The notes under the pieces are model-generated. The model had not been told where the DNA came from and did not search any database. It saw only the letters and a program-made list of their open reading frames with translations. This document shows positions 1 to 10,207 of a stretch of DNA of 64,000 nt, piece after piece (positions within the stretch are counted from its first letter, which is position 1; the number at the start of each line of letters is the position of its first letter). The DNA lies in NCBI GenBank assembly GCA_914767885.1, contig CAJZBQ010000046.1, positions 186,001 through 250,000 on the forward strand, given 5' to 3'. The stretch comes from Blepharisma stoltei (lineage: Eukaryota > Ciliophora > Heterotrichea > Heterotrichida > Blepharismidae). The translations under genes and the position numbers were made by a program.

Positions 1-233
1 GACGAAAGGCGAGTGATAAACCTGGAGTTGTAACCCCGTAGTGGACGTTAAGCGATATAAATTCTAATGTAATGTAATAATGTGTATCAGCAGCGTTTCA
101 TTCGATTTTTGCGAACATCCGGTATAGATTTATTTTGCTTTTTAAATAGGACATCATTTTTTCTGGTGCATGATTTTTCTGCATTTGAGGGATTTGAACA
201 CAAATTTAAGTTTTTTTGAACAAATAATGCTAA
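1..233. other. Non-coding start of window; GC-richer tail
   Basis: The first ~60 bases are clearly more GC-rich than what follows and end in a motif (AGTGGAYGTTAARC) resembling the end of the island near 5740-5765, so they may be the tail of a dispersed SINE-like repeat. The rest is AT-rich with no supportable gene. Confidence 0.35.
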
Positions 234-662
234 TTATCAAAAATTTTTGAAAAATTCTCAGAAAATATAATGAAATGGCCTATTTTTTTCATGATATTTC
301 AATTCTTCTTCTAATTCGTACTCTTCATCAGCAATATTGCCGTCTCTCTCTTTTAATGCTTCTCTTGTGTATTTTTCTACTTCTTTTTGGCTTTTTAGCC
401 TTTCCATTTCCATTAAATGCTTTTTCAGCTCACTTTTTTCGTTTGCCGCATCTTGTTTGGCTTCTTGGAAATTTAAAATTTGTTCTTCAACCTTGACTTT
501 TTCGTCCTCGAGCTTGTTGCCGAGGAATTTTAAGTTTTCTTCAGTTTCGACGATTGAGTTGTGGATGGTGAGGGGAAGTTCGTCAAGAATTTCTTGGCAG
601 GCTTGTAGTGAACTTTTTAGTTCGCCGATATCCATTTTAAAATTTAAAAATAATTTCTTCAT
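234..662 (-). CDS. Small coiled-coil protein, unknown function
   Basis: A 142-residue protein when UGA is read as Trp; a standard-code reading would stop at 258, but the frame runs on through two UGA codons to UAA at 234-236. Residues ~15-120 are charged and heptad-like (rich in E, K, L), predicting a long coiled coil; the end is aromatic-rich. Length and shape are compatible with small coiled-coil subunits such as kinetochore Spc24-type proteins, but no diagnostic motif was seen, so no function is assigned. The start is the first ATG; a second Met lies nine codons downstream. Confidence 0.6.
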
Positions 663-1417
663 ACTTTTTTATTAGTTTTTATATGATATTTATTTATATT
701 TTTGAGATTCTATCCCGGAAATTGTATTCTTTATTATGGAGAATTTCAGTATTGCTTGTGCTAAATAATTTGTTTTTTAAGGTTATAAAAATTTTTAAAT
801 ATAATGCTATTTAATGATTATTTTAACAAAAAATTTAGATTTCATTCAAAAATATTAAATAATGTAATTTGAATTTCAATTGATTAATAATTATACTGTT
901 TATACTTTTAATTTTATTATTCAATAATTTATTATACAAAATATTTAATGAAAATAAGACCAATTAATGAGGTTAATCTATAAATCAGTCTTCTTTGCTT
1001 CATCTTTTAGACCATCTTTTTCCAACTTTAAACCTGATGATATCACTTATTTTTGCCTCCTCGGAAAAGTAGTGGTCGGTTTTTTTTATATCAATTTTTA
1101 ATGTGAAGCTTTTTCATATCTTTTTTCAAAAGCCTTTTTTTGCATATATCTTTTGTGTCTGATTTTAATCTAATAAATAGCTATTATGATTGTAATTTAT
1201 TATCAGAGTGTTTTATTGCCCAATATGCTCTGATTTCATACTTTTATCTTTTTCACTGTGCAGTTTAAAAATTAAGTTGGATCATATGTGCTATACTATT
1301 TGTGCATACATTTGGAGATGTCTTATTTAAATTTAGTTAATAAATAAGAGATTATTGTATATATAATTTCAGTCTGCTATCTCTCTGTTTAAAATATCAT
1401 TTGATACTTTTTTCCAC
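663..1417. other. AT-rich intergenic stretch with one unresolved coding-like patch
   Basis: Mostly AT-rich. Between about 960 and 1160 on the minus strand there is a coding-like patch (an ATG followed by basic codons, then a Lys/Trp or Lys/Asp-rich end depending on frame), but every frame is interrupted by UAA. It could be a small gene split by an insertion; I could not join it convincingly. Confidence 0.3.
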
Positions 1418-1702
1418 CTATTTTTGGGGAAAAAATGCAAGTTTTTCAGCCCTCACTTTGTAGTTTTCAATGTAGCTTTTTAGCTTGACCCGAAGTACAT
1501 TTGCACACATAAGAACTGCTAAGGCAATTGTGTACCAAATGAGCTGATCTTCAAAATCTGATGACGTAAAAAGGAAATAGACCGAAAGTGATTGTAATCC
1601 AATCCAACATAAAAACATGCTTGGAATAGCTTGGGTTCAGTTTCCTGCATTTTTACCATTTTCTATTTCTTGCTCTTTTTGATCCTCTTGCCTTTGCTCC
1701 AT
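1418..1702 (-). CDS. Small two-helix membrane protein, unknown
   Basis: 94 residues with one in-frame UGA (Trp, near residue 22) and stop UAG at 1418-1420; read with the standard code the ORF would begin only after the UGA. The first ~20 residues are Gln/Glu-rich and hydrophilic, followed by two hydrophobic segments (about residues 28-45 and 52-70) and a basic tail. No family recognised. The open frame continuing through UGA and the clean UAG support it being real. Confidence 0.55.
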
Positions 1703-2016
1703 TTATTATCACCAGGATAAGGGGCTAAGTTATATGTGCAATGAACAATTTCATAACTTTTAAAGCCTGTATAATTTTTGATCTCAAATATCATAAATTA
1801 AATGCATAATTTTATAGATAAGTAAAAATTATTCGTGTTTTAAATTAGTAAACTATTTCAAAATAATATTAAATTCTTTCATGATTCAATACATAAAGCT
1901 TTTATCTTATATAATAAATAAAGTTAGGATTCATTTCTGGTTGCATAAAGATTAGCATTTACTAATTTTTATATCTGAAACCTAGGAAAATGAAATCAAA
2001 CAAAAATATTTGTAAC
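1703..2016. other. AT-rich intergenic DNA
   Basis: No open frame or repeat recognised. Confidence 0.5.
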
Positions 2017-2165
2017 TAAGAATAAAAACCCTTGACAATTTAGCTTTTTCATTTAGAAAACTTAATAAAATGCTTTGTAAACTGGACTTAAGAATAAGAG
2101 CCCTTGACAATTAAGCTTTTTCATTTAAAAAACTTGATAAAACGCTTTTTAAACTGTACTTAATT
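2017..2165. repeat. Imperfect tandem duplication, two units of ~73-76 bp
   Basis: Two adjacent units each contain ACTTAAGAATAA, CCCTTGACAATTWAGC, TTTTTCATTT and AAACTGKACTTAA in the same order. They lie directly upstream of the FAIM-like gene, so duplicated promoter sequence is possible but not shown. Confidence 0.75.
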
Positions 2166-2197
2166 AATTTTTATATAAAATATGTAATAATACTAAA

Positions 2198-3361
2198 ATG
2201 GAATCCACATTTAAACCTACACAAGTGACTATGGAAGATGTAGGTGAAAGATTTAAGAGGTAAATTCTACACAGCTCAAAAAAGCATATTATTTGGCATT
2301 TTGAATTAGACAATGAAAAACACGCCGCAGAGCTCGAATGCTCATATTTGACTAATAAAAGAAGGGTCACTTTTGATGGAACCTTAATGTTTACAGGCTA
2401 TAAGCCAATTGGCGGGGTTTTCCAGTACAGATTTTTCCATATGAAGCATGTAATTACTATTGACAACCCTGGCGCAGATGCAGATTTATTAGTAGACAGC
2501 TTATCTTTTAATGATCTTTATGGGCAGAAGATCTGGGAAAGAATGTATGGCAAAGACTCCGCCTCAAGGCAGCCGCATAAAGACCAAGTCCCCGAGTACC
2601 CTACAGAAACCTTTAAAAAGGCTGGAGAAGAGCCTAACATTCAGCCTAGAAAAGCCCATGAAATTGACTTAATTGGGCAAAAACCAAAAAATGAAATAAA
2701 AATGGCTAAAGAAATGGATTTACTTGAAGACATGCCAGGGAATAAAATTGAGTTTGATTTATTACCAGGAAATGCAAAGCCTGCTAGGGCTAAGCTGAAA
2801 GATGATTTTTTAGAATTGGATGCAGAGGAAAATAAAGGGTCAGATTTATTAAGTTTGGAAGGCTTAGATATAAAAGCCAATGAAAATGCATTTGATACTG
2901 TTTTTGATAATAAGCCAAAACCTACTAATAAAAATTTAGATCTTTTTGCTGATATACAGAAAACAGATAATAAAGCTAAACCAGCTGGGAGTACGCTAAA
3001 TATGGATCTTTTTGCAGATATGCCGAAGTCAGCGAGCTTTACTGGGGATATTTTTAGTAAACCAGCGGTAAATATAACTAATAAACAAGCCAATTCGTCG
3101 TTATTGGATTTTGCGAGTAGTAATAATGACTTGTTTTCAAGCACAAAACAGCTTCAGGCCAGCAGTGCAAACCCTTTGGACTCGTTATTTAGTATGGATA
3201 CAGAGAAAACTCAAACAAAAAGTGCAACTAGCACCAGTGTACAGCCAGATCTTTTTAGTTTCCAGCAAAATTCTAATAAAAATACAGAAAGTTTAATGAA
3301 CTCATCACAACCAAGTGGCAAAAAAGACGAAAAATCAGCCTTTGATGATTTATTTTCATAA
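2198..3361 (+). CDS. FAIM-like N-terminal domain fused to adaptor-binding motif tail
   Basis: Exons 2198-2259 and 2275-3361, separated by a 15-nt intron (2260-2274, GTAAAT...ACAG). Starting at ATG 2198 gives a longer and better N-terminus than the downstream Met-less ORF start. Residues ~20-85 have a beta-rich pattern (HIIWHFELDNEKHAAELE, then KRRVTFDG and an FQYRFF block) that resembles the FAIM1 beta-sandwich fold; this is a fold-level guess. The remainder is low-complexity with repeated DLF, DIF, LLDF and FDDLFS motifs, the kind of short peptides that bind clathrin box and adaptor ear domains. Role inferred: an accessory protein of vesicle coats. AP-2 mu lies 3 kb away but that proximity is probably coincidental. 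Confidence 0.7.
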
Positions 3362-3445
3362 GACTAATTACAAATCTATTTAAATTTACATGCTTATTTA
3401 AATAATTCTATTATAAAACACAAGTATTGCTAAATTTCTAATAAA

Positions 3446-4246
3446 ATGGAGACTGTGGATCCAAATGAGACTCTCTACATCCAAAATCTCAATGAAAAAA
3501 TCAAATCAGATGGTAAATTTCATATAGAAATGAGGGTCTTGCTATATCAACTATTCGCACAATACGGTACAGTCTTAGAAGTCCAAACCCAAAAACAATA
3601 TCGTATGAGAGGGCAAGCATTTGTAGTTTATGACTCTAAAGAGGATGCCACAAATGCTATGAGACTATTGCAAGGCTACAGTTTTCATGGAAAAACATTG
3701 GTAAATTTCACCTAGAGAATTTCTTACTCAAAGGTAAAATCTGACATAATCACAAAACGTGAAGGAACTTATATACCCTAAATATAAGTAGATATAGGAA
3801 AAAATGCCCTCTAGGGAAAGAATTTATATAATAATTTGCAAAGGAAAATTGGATATAGGAAAGATTTTAGGAATTTTCACAGGGCGAAACTTTATATACC
3901 CCGCGATCATACAGAATCATCCTTCAAACGCCAGCACTTTTTCAGAAAACTTGAAGAAAAACAAGCCAAAAGACGTGGAATGCAGATAGAAATGCCTAGC
4001 AATGGCCACGCAGGGGCAAATCATATTTTATTTATTGAAAGAATTGATTCCAGCATCCCTGAGAACGTGATTGCTTCTCTATTTTCTCTATATAAAGGAT
4101 ATAAAGAAGTAAGAATGATCCCTGAAAAAAGAGTAGCCTTTATAGAGTTTGACGAAGATTTCCAAGCTGCAAAAGCTTTAGAAGGCTTAAACGGGTACAA
4201 AATCACAGAAAACTGTCAGCTTATCATTTCTTACGCTAAAAGATAG
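3446..4246 (+). CDS. U1A/U2B''-type snRNP protein (two RRMs), interrupted
   Basis: Segments 3446-3700, 3716-3777 and 3901-4246 give 220 residues. A 15-nt intron (3701-3715, GTAAAT...CCTAG) and a 123-bp TA-containing insertion (3778-3900) must both be removed. The N-terminal RRM begins NETLYIQNLNEKIK, the hallmark of U1A/U2B''/SNF proteins, with RNP1-like RGQAFVVY and the following GKTLRISYSKVKSDII block; the C-terminal RRM (NHILFIERID ... RVAFIEFD ... ISYAKR) also matches the family order and usual length. It binds a stem-loop of U1 or U2 snRNA in the spliceosome. Start chosen at the ATG directly before the conserved block. Confidence 0.9.
3778..3900. mobile_element. 123-bp IES-like insertion in the U1A-type gene
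   Basis: Flanked by direct repeats (TTATATACC at 3769-3777, TTTATATACC ending at 3900). It contains in-frame UAA and UAG codons, and removal joins ACT TAT ATA CCC to CGC GAT, giving the continuous RRM linker. No GT-AG ends, so it is not an ordinary intron. Ends share only a weak inverted match. Confidence 0.8.
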
Positions 4247-4407
4247 GTTTAAATTGTATGATTTTTAACCTAAATTCACAATTTAATCAAAAAATGCACA
4301 AATTTTTTAAAAAATTAATAGAAAATCTTATATTTTCTTATATAGGCTAAGAGCTTGTCCTCAAACTCTTAAATAAAGGTAAGTTAAAGACTAATAGTTA
4401 GTAAAAC

Positions 4408-4640
4408 TTAAAATATCTCACAGCATTCATGATGCACAGGCTGCTGATGGTTGCTTTCAACCCTTTCCACCTGCTTCACAGCTACATTTTTCAGCAACAC
4501 CCCATCTCCATTTCCAGCCAACATAATATGTGTGTCCCTAAAACAAGGTATAAATTTATTACAACAAGAATTCATGCATCTTTTGTTTGTGGTAACTGCA
4601 GTAATAAATACTTTATCGTCGCCATTGTCAATCAAATGGC
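4408..4640 (-). CDS. Fragment of unknown protein downstream of a MITE
   Basis: An open frame of about 76 codons (ends ECCEIF, then UAA region at 4408) lies immediately left of a MITE. If the MITE is removed at its TTA duplication this frame extends upstream without a stop for at least 35 codons (reading ...YLLKRILSHLIDNGDD...), but that is not the frame of the neighbouring ORF at 5028-5504, so the two parts cannot be joined simply. Probably the 3' part of one gene with an additional unrecognised insertion or frameshift. Function unknown. Confidence 0.4.
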
Positions 4641-4643
4641 TTA

Positions 4644-5007
4644 CTCCCCCCCCCTCCGTGAGTGAACAAAACCATTAGAAAAATCGCCATTTTTTGCCCA
4701 AAAACCCACCCTCCGTGAGTGAACAAAAATTTTTTATGGAAAAAAAATTTGATATATAAATGATAATTAGTATAATGAAATCTAGAGCTAATTCTGTTTA
4801 ATTTTGAACGAATTGCTTTTTAAAACATAAATTTTATAAATTAAATTAATTTTTGATTTCCAAATTTTTGCGAATTAGGATTTTTTTAAATTTCGAAAAA
4901 AAAATTTTTTATAAATTTATATATAAATTTTTTAAAAAAAAAAAAATTAACCCCCCTCCGTGAGTGAACAAAATTTTTTTGTTCACTCACGGAGGGGGGG
5001 GGATTTA
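4644..5007. mobile_element. Family-1 MITE, TTA target duplication
   Basis: Terminal inverted repeats TTA-CTCCCCCCCCC / GGGGGGGGGAT-TTA, sub-terminal CCTCCGTGAGTGAAC and GTTCACTCACGGAGG in opposite orientation, a second inner copy of the motif near 4710, and the shared AT-rich core with GATATATAA..GATAATTAGTATAATGAAATCT. About 364 bp. No coding capacity. Confidence 0.9.
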
Positions 5008-5027
5008 GTATTCTTTTTAGTAGATAA

Positions 5028-5504
5028 TTATTTATTTGGTAAAAATAATAAAAAATCGATCAAATTTCCTGCCAAAAGAAAAAAATTGTGCCCCGCAATC
5101 AAATCCACTTTGATGTCAACGTAATCTTGGATTTCGTTTATTTCTTCGAGCTCAGGGATTTCTTGTTTTTTAAAAAATTTATTGATTGAGAAATAATAGG
5201 GGAAAATTAGGAATTTAGGAGATAGGAAGTAAAAATTTAGAGAAAAAAGGATAAATTCATTTCCAGGGCCAATATTTGCACCAAATATGACGAAGACTCT
5301 TTGGGAGTCGGAATCTTTTTTAAATTTGCAAATCATGGCGTCGGGATCTTTGACACCGCTTCCTCTTGTTATGATAAAAAATGCGGAGTCGCCGATAAGT
5401 CTAAAAGTCAAATTTATTTCACAGGCAATGCTTTTAAGCGAAATTGTTGGTTTTGATCTTATTCTATCTCTAATAAATACGAAATTATTGAAAGTCCTTT
5501 TCAT
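5028..5504 (-). CDS. Unknown protein, possibly 3'-interrupted
   Basis: 158-residue open frame starting MKRTFNNFVF, no recognised domain. Residues 1-75 look like an alternating beta pattern; residues 85-115 are strongly hydrophobic and aromatic, untypical of the rest, so an internal insertion read in frame is possible. The stop sits 20 bp before a MITE, and a coding-like frame resumes beyond the MITE, so the annotated C-terminus is doubtful. Confidence 0.45.
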   Translation of the reverse strand: MKRTFNNFVFIRDRIRSKPTISLKSIACEINLTFRLIGDSAFFIITRGSGVKDPDAMICKFKKDSDSQRVFVIFGANIGPGNEFILFSLNFYFLSPKFLIFPYYFSINKFFKKQEIPELEEINEIQDYVDIKVDLIAGHNFFLLAGNLIDFLLFLPNK

Positions 5505-5589
5505 ACTGCAAAATTCTTATTTTTTCAGTAAAATTCATATAAAAAAGCATAAAACTAAATTTTTTGGAATTTCTGTGCCGGCAACCTAT

Positions 5590-5765
5590 GTCGATGTCAG
5601 AAAATCTGGAAAGGAAACTGTGGAAATCTGAACTCCCGAAGCTTAGAAGCCATGCAGTTGATACCGATGAGGTACACGACGAATTCGGAGGAGTGGGAAA
5701 CCCCGAAGCAGGTACAGAAGCTCGTGCAGGTGATGTACTAGTGGATGTTAAACAGAGAATTTAAA
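5590..5765. repeat. GC-richer island, SINE-like
   Basis: About 175 bp of markedly higher GC (TGATACCGATGAGGTACACG, CGGAGGAGTGGGAAACCCC) between two genes. Composition resembles the SINE-like copies that interrupt genes elsewhere in the window; no target duplication recognised. The open frame across it is not protein-like. Confidence 0.45.
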
Positions 5766-5773
5766 CCCTTAAA

Positions 5774-6103
5774 TTAATGAATGCCTGTACGTATCGGAAT
5801 TCCAAAATTATTAGGCTGAATTTCAAAAGGTCGAAAATTTCCCCTGACCTCAGAAAGTCCTTCAGACGAGTGACTATAAAAATTCGCGATTTCCCAGTTT
5901 GCAGATTTCGGTATTTGCTGCGAAAAATTATCAGCTATAATAAGTTTATTCAGAATATGCCTTTCGGTCTGCTGAAATTCTTCTTGAGAGTCTTTTTGTT
6001 CTTTTAAAGGAGACACTTGCCGATCAGCTTGAATTTTCATGATAAGTTCTTGATTATAAAGCCGTGGCTGATGGGCTCTGAAGTCTAAGGATTTTGATCT
6101 CAT
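5774..6103 (-). CDS. Hydrophilic protein, unknown
   Basis: 109 residues, MRSKSLDFRAHQ..., Gln/Glu/Lys-rich with a short helical stretch around residues 30-60 and a C-terminus FGIPIRTGIH ending at UAA. No family recognised. Clean ATG and stop, ordinary AT-rich codon use. Confidence 0.55.
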   Translation of the reverse strand: MRSKSLDFRAHQPRLYNQELIMKIQADRQVSPLKEQKDSQEEFQQTERHILNKLIIADNFSQQIPKSANWEIANFYSHSSEGLSEVRGNFRPFEIQPNNFGIPIRTGIH

Positions 6104-6241
6104 GATTTGAATAATTGTTATAGCTATTTAATATAAATTTTTATTCTAATTAAAGCCTAATTTTTATAATTTTATTGGAGATTTACTTCAATTTTATAAG
6201 GAACTCATATAAAAAAGGCATAGAAAATATTATGATTATTT

Positions 6242-8284
6242 TTATATTCTGTGCTGATATGATCCAGCTTTAGTTATATAGCGGATCCACTTAGTAGGCT
6301 TATAATTGCTTTTTTCGATGACTCTTAAAAATCTGACTCGAAGGCCTGAAGAAGTAAACATAGGGACTTGGAAATCAATTGTTACGGGAGGCCGAGACCA
6401 TGGCTTGTCACTGGTAGTGGGAACTAGATTGACTGAGCCTCTTAGCGTGTATTCACTGTCTCCAGGGAACCTTCTGATTCTCCACACAACTGCGCCTTGC
6501 TCAGGCTCAAGTCTAGCTTTTCCAGTGACTGCATAAATATTGGTTTTTCCTGAATTTTTTGGGACTGGGATTTTTATTAATCTTTTTAGCATGAATATTC
6601 CTATAATTTTATATTGGTATAAATCCATATAAATTTACTGAAATTTCCTATACCACGTTAGACGCAAACACATTCCTCTCAAAAAGTGCTTTAATTTTCA
6701 GCGAAATTTCTATCTTATTTTTATCATATTCATGCACGATAGGAATGAGTTTAAACGGAAGATTCACGTTTTCTGTTACCCTATAAGTCATTAATTCAAA
6801 AACGCCATCTTAATCTTAAATTACAGGTGGCTTCTGCCTATTGGTTATGCAGTCACCAAGGACCAATAAGGGTTTATCCACTTTGCGACGTCGTCTGTCA
6901 AGCTGGGTCCGGAAACAAATGGCTCCTCCACGAATCAGACCAATTACCATCTTTCTCCTCATTCATCCTTGATACCACGGACAGCAGAAGTGTTCGTCAC
7001 ATCCTTGCCTTGCGGTTCCAGTGTTGAGTGGGCAGACTATGAACTTCTGCCTTGAGTTCGAAAGGTTGTCCTCACAAAAATCCCAAAAATGATACTTTCG
7101 GCTAAAAGGAAAAAGTTAAAAGCCTGGGGCTTAATTCCTAGAGACCCGCTAGATATTTTCCCGATTAATCTAGCTCCGCTCATCAACTTTGGACCCTCCC
7201 TTCCCCTCAAGGTAAACTCCAATTCTGAAAGCGATTTGGGTTAGGCTCCGAAACGACATGGAATTGCTTACCTAGCATTTTTTGTGCATCTTTGAATTGA
7301 AAAAGCATGCCGGATATACTTTAAATATGTGCTCGAAGCTGCGTCGGGCCCAGGTGAGACGCCATTTTGAATGTTCAAAAATACCATCAGGAGGGATAAA
7401 AGTAATTGATCTGTCTCTATCAAATTTCCCTAGTCTTACACATTGGTGGAATTTTATATACCTGTATAAGAGCTCTCAAATTTTATAATGATCGATTATT
7501 AGCTATTTTTTATAAAAAATAAAAAGGATTCAATAAAAAGAAGCTTCTAGCTTATTTAATTAGCTATATCGTCAATAGCAATTCCTTTATCTCCAAGTAC
7601 ACTATTTCCATCTCCAGCCATTGCTAGCTTATCATTCATACCAAACTTGCATTCTGGCATAAAAGAAAGCTGACTTTTTACCATAATTTGCCCTTGGACT
7701 TCACTACGCAAAACAGTGCCTTGAGATGAAACAAGTACATGTAGACTTTCAATAACATCTATATATACTTCATTATTTTTGTGCCTGATATTATCTGGAC
7801 GCCAACTCGTAATTCCTGTCGCTTGAATTAAAGCTCCTTGGATCTGATCATCTCTAATAGATTTCCTTAGCCCGCCTTGAGTAATGAATTGTTTTAACAC
7901 CTCAGTCTCAGTCAGCTGGGGCAGGCCGAAATCCATAATTTCATCTAATAGCTCATAAATAAGCACGTAATTTTTTTTGATTGCATTTTCGTCAAACTCT
8001 CCATTAAAATAAGCCTTGAAAACCTCAACAGCTTTATACAGGAATTGCAGGATCATGGCGACGTTGATATTAGAAGCCGCTGCAGCAACCACAAAGATGT
8101 TGTTTTGGACTGTATGGATATAATGGACGCCATTTAAATAGACGATCGGCTGTTCTGATGCTTCTTTAGCGGCTACCACCTGGGTACAGAACTGGGACAC
8201 TTCAGTACGGCTGACGTCGTCACGATATGACCGGTAAATCAAGACTTCTCCACGAGAATTTAGAAATAATAAAGCACTAGCCAT
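6242..8284 (-). CDS. AP-2 clathrin adaptor mu subunit, three insertions
   Basis: Segments in coding order 8284-7565, 7454-7374, 6794-6651 and 6577-6242 give 426 residues, close to the ~435 of animal AP-2 mu. Residues 1-140 are the longin-like domain ([20 protein letters not shown]). Then follow [47 protein letters not shown], and the mu-homology domain with [30 protein letters not shown] and [15 protein letters not shown]. It selects tyrosine-based cargo signals in endocytic coats. Two TA-bounded insertions (110 and 73 bp) and one 579-bp SINE-like copy must go; each junction falls within conserved blocks and restores the frame. AP-1 mu is the nearest alternative, but IAIDD and the [18 protein letters not shown] region fit AP-2. 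Confidence 0.92.
6580..6652. mobile_element. 73-bp TA-bounded IES-like insertion (AP-2 mu)
   Basis: TA at 6578-6579 and at 6651-6652. Removal joins AAC GTG GTA to ATA AAA ATC, giving SNVVIKIPVPK, the conserved family block. The insertion carries in-frame stops. Confidence 0.88.
6810..7388. mobile_element. SINE-like copy, 579 bp, in AP-2 mu
   Basis: Flanked by 15-bp repeats that differ at two positions (TTCAAAAACGCCATC at 6795-6809; TTCAAAAATACCATC at 7374-7388). GC-rich body. A block around 7110-7230 (AAGCCTGGGG..CGCTAGA..CCCGAT..CCCTCAAGGTAAAC) is clearly homologous to 38355-38490. Removal of one repeat plus the body fuses DGIFE to LMTYR in frame. Confidence 0.85.
7455..7564. mobile_element. 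110-bp TA-bounded IES-like insertion (AP-2 mu)
   Basis: TA at 7455-7456 and 7565-7566. Removal joins GAC GAT ATA to AAA TTC CAC, giving [11 protein letters not shown] as in adaptor mu proteins; read through, the gene would stop at UAA after IAN. Confidence 0.88.
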
Positions 8285-8326
8285 TTCTTTATAAGAAAAT
8301 TATAACTTGTCTATAAGAATCGTCAA

Positions 8327-9517
8327 TTAAACTAAGAAAATAACGTAAAACACAAAGAAAATCACAAAAATCATGAAAACCTTGATGCCTAAGTTCCTGT
8401 TGCTGGTGACGTTTTGGTGGTATTTTTCGATTTCCTGTTTTCCTTTTTCTAAATTTAATAAGGCTTGATCAGTATTCTGGTCAATTCTTTCTACCATAAG
8501 CTGCTGCTCGTGGACAATTAAAGCTAATCTTTGGACCATCTGGGAGACTTCGGCCATTTGTTTTTCTACTTGTTCGACACTATCAGCTCTGGCTTGGAGT
8601 TCTGATAAATCATCAATTTGCTCTTGCACATTACCACCTATAGTATTCTTACTTTACTTCTAAAAAGCTTGGGGTGTCTCTTCTAGATAACTCTACTTCG
8701 TTGACAGAGGAAATTTCTTTTTGCTTAAGTTTATTGTCTTTGAGAAGCTTGGTTCTAGTTTGAAGCAGCTTTTGGAAATCTTTGATAAGGGATAGTAAAC
8801 GCTGCTGGAGGATTTCTTTGATAATTTCAGTGTCGATAAAATGGTGAGCTAGAATGCCCTCTTAATAAATCTAGCCAAATAGAATTTTGGGCTATATGGA
8901 AGGGAATATAGAGTGCAGGTAGTGTATTCGGCTGAGTTTTTGTTGTTTAGGGTGGAGCGCACGACACGTGCTTAGATTCCGATCAACTTTTTCCCGTGCA
9001 GAGAGGCCTTTAGAAATGGAAAGGGAAGCCCAGCAAGGCTAAAGGCTGTCAGCTAGACAATCAGTCAAATATCTAGTCCAATGCCACGAGTTGTGTCTAG
9101 AAATTCGAGTTTCACTTCTTATAGCAGCCTGACCAGAAAATTCGTAATTCGGATATTCTGAAAGGCAAACCTCGTTAATGCACAGCATGATAACTTAGCG
9201 TTTCTGAAGCTCAGATGATGAGTGCAAGCCGGAGAGGAGCGGCAGAACGAAAAGCTGTATTCAATTGAAGAGCCAGCAGTGGGTTATGGCGATGAGCGCG
9301 GGCCTTATGGCCTGCCGGGAGCTTCACTATACTAATCTAACTTACTTAAAGTAATTTCAGCACATTCTCCACCTATTTGAACCCCTCGGACTTCTTCAAG
9401 CTTAATTTGGGACACTTTTATGCTGTCTTCAATTTGTTCGCTGAGTTGATGGATACGAGAACTTTGATTATTGAAAAGCGTGTTTTGCTTTGTTAGTTTG
9501 AATAAAGAATTAAGCAT
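8327..9517 (-). CDS. Syntaxin-5-like Qa-SNARE, interrupted
   Basis: The N-terminal part is 9517-9335 (MLNSLFKLTKQNTLFNNQSS, as in syntaxin-5 Habc regions), the middle ~8862-8655 (FQKLLQTRTKLLKDNKLKQK) and the C-terminal part 8629-8327. The SNARE motif reads VEQVEKQMAEVSQMVQRLAL with the central glutamine region and is followed by a 17-residue membrane anchor at the extreme C-terminus. Golgi/ER fusion role from the family. A GC-rich insertion separates the first two parts; if a 31-nt GTAAG...TAG segment spanning the insertion site is also removed, ITL joins THHFIDTE in frame. Between the middle and C-terminal parts (8630-8656) there is a one-base phase mismatch next to an intron-like GTAAGAATACTATAG, unresolved. 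Confidence 0.75.
8872..9330. mobile_element. SINE-like GC-rich insertion in the syntaxin gene
   Basis: About 460 bp, much more GC-rich than the flanking exons, with a block (TGGAAAGGGAAGCCCAGCA..., ACCAGAAAATTCG) homologous to the reverse complement of 38320-38450 and to 50060-50200. Possible short duplication TAGATT at both ends, lying in or beside an intron. Confidence 0.7.
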
Positions 9518-9589
9518 TTTGTGGGTTTCGACTAAAGAATTTAAATTTAAATTAAATTATGATGCCTTATTTTAAATTGGTCAAGGATG

Positions 9590-9800
9590 TTACCTCTGCA
9601 AGCTCACCACCACAGTGAGGAGCTACTGGCAGACATTGGAAACCTCGCCTAATACTACGCCTGACTTGATTCAGGGCGCCAGTTCGCTAAGCGCCTGAAC
9701 CCTGGGCGTGGTTCCATTTTTACGCTGAGGACCTGTTCTCTTCAGAGTCCTAATTTGAGTAGGGACGTGACCTAATCTCGGGCACGATGGCTGACTGTGC
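9590..9800. repeat. GC-rich island with two hairpins
   Basis: Contains TTCAGGGCGCC...GCGCCTGAAC and GCTCACCACCACAGTGAGG, each able to fold as a stem. Composition is like the SINE-like family. A 60-codon minus-strand frame crosses it (see the small gene at 9901) but is not clearly protein. Confidence 0.45.
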
Positions 9801-9900
9801 TCTTTTTAATTCCATGTCAGGAGGAAAAATCCCATGTCCCAGATATCATACCCTATGGCCCAAGAAAGCTCTTCTTGAATACATTAAGAACATCATAGTG

Positions 9901-10110
9901 TTAAGAAAAGTGCGAAAAGAGGCTGGATGGTCTCCTCTGGCATACTAATATATATTCGACTAAAGAAAAATGCAATTTTCCAGCTTCGTTCATAAAGTGG
10001 CTGTCACTCGCTGAAATTTCTGAAGGCTGAAAGCGCTCTTGATAAGCTGACTTTAGAGGAGCTTTATAAGTCTGAGTTATAAGAAGCAGCTGAGGTGTAA
10101 TATCAGTCAT
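9901..10110 (-). CDS. Small protein, unknown; C-terminus uncertain
   Basis: Starts MTDITPQLLLITQTYKAPLK; 69 codons to UAA. The start and first ~48 residues look coding. If a 16-nt GTCGAATATATATTAG is treated as an intron, the frame instead runs on for ~63 codons through one UGA to a UAG near 9762, but a GTC start would be atypical for the 15-16 nt introns seen here. Function unknown. Confidence 0.4.
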   Translation of the reverse strand: MTDITPQLLLITQTYKAPLKSAYQERFQPSEISASDSHFMNEAGKLHFSLVEYILVCQRRPSSLFSHFS

Positions 10111-10207
10111 TTTTATACAAAAATAATAAACAGCCCAAACTTATTTTTAAATACATTTTATATTTACCAAAAATAAACCAATTTACTATTATAATTTTTT
10201 ATTATTA

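Noticed and set aside
960-1160. Short basic minus-strand gene with UAA decoded as Gln
   Set aside because: No other gene in the window needs UAA or UAG as sense, and EF-2 has none in 832 codons, so reassigning UAA here is not justified.
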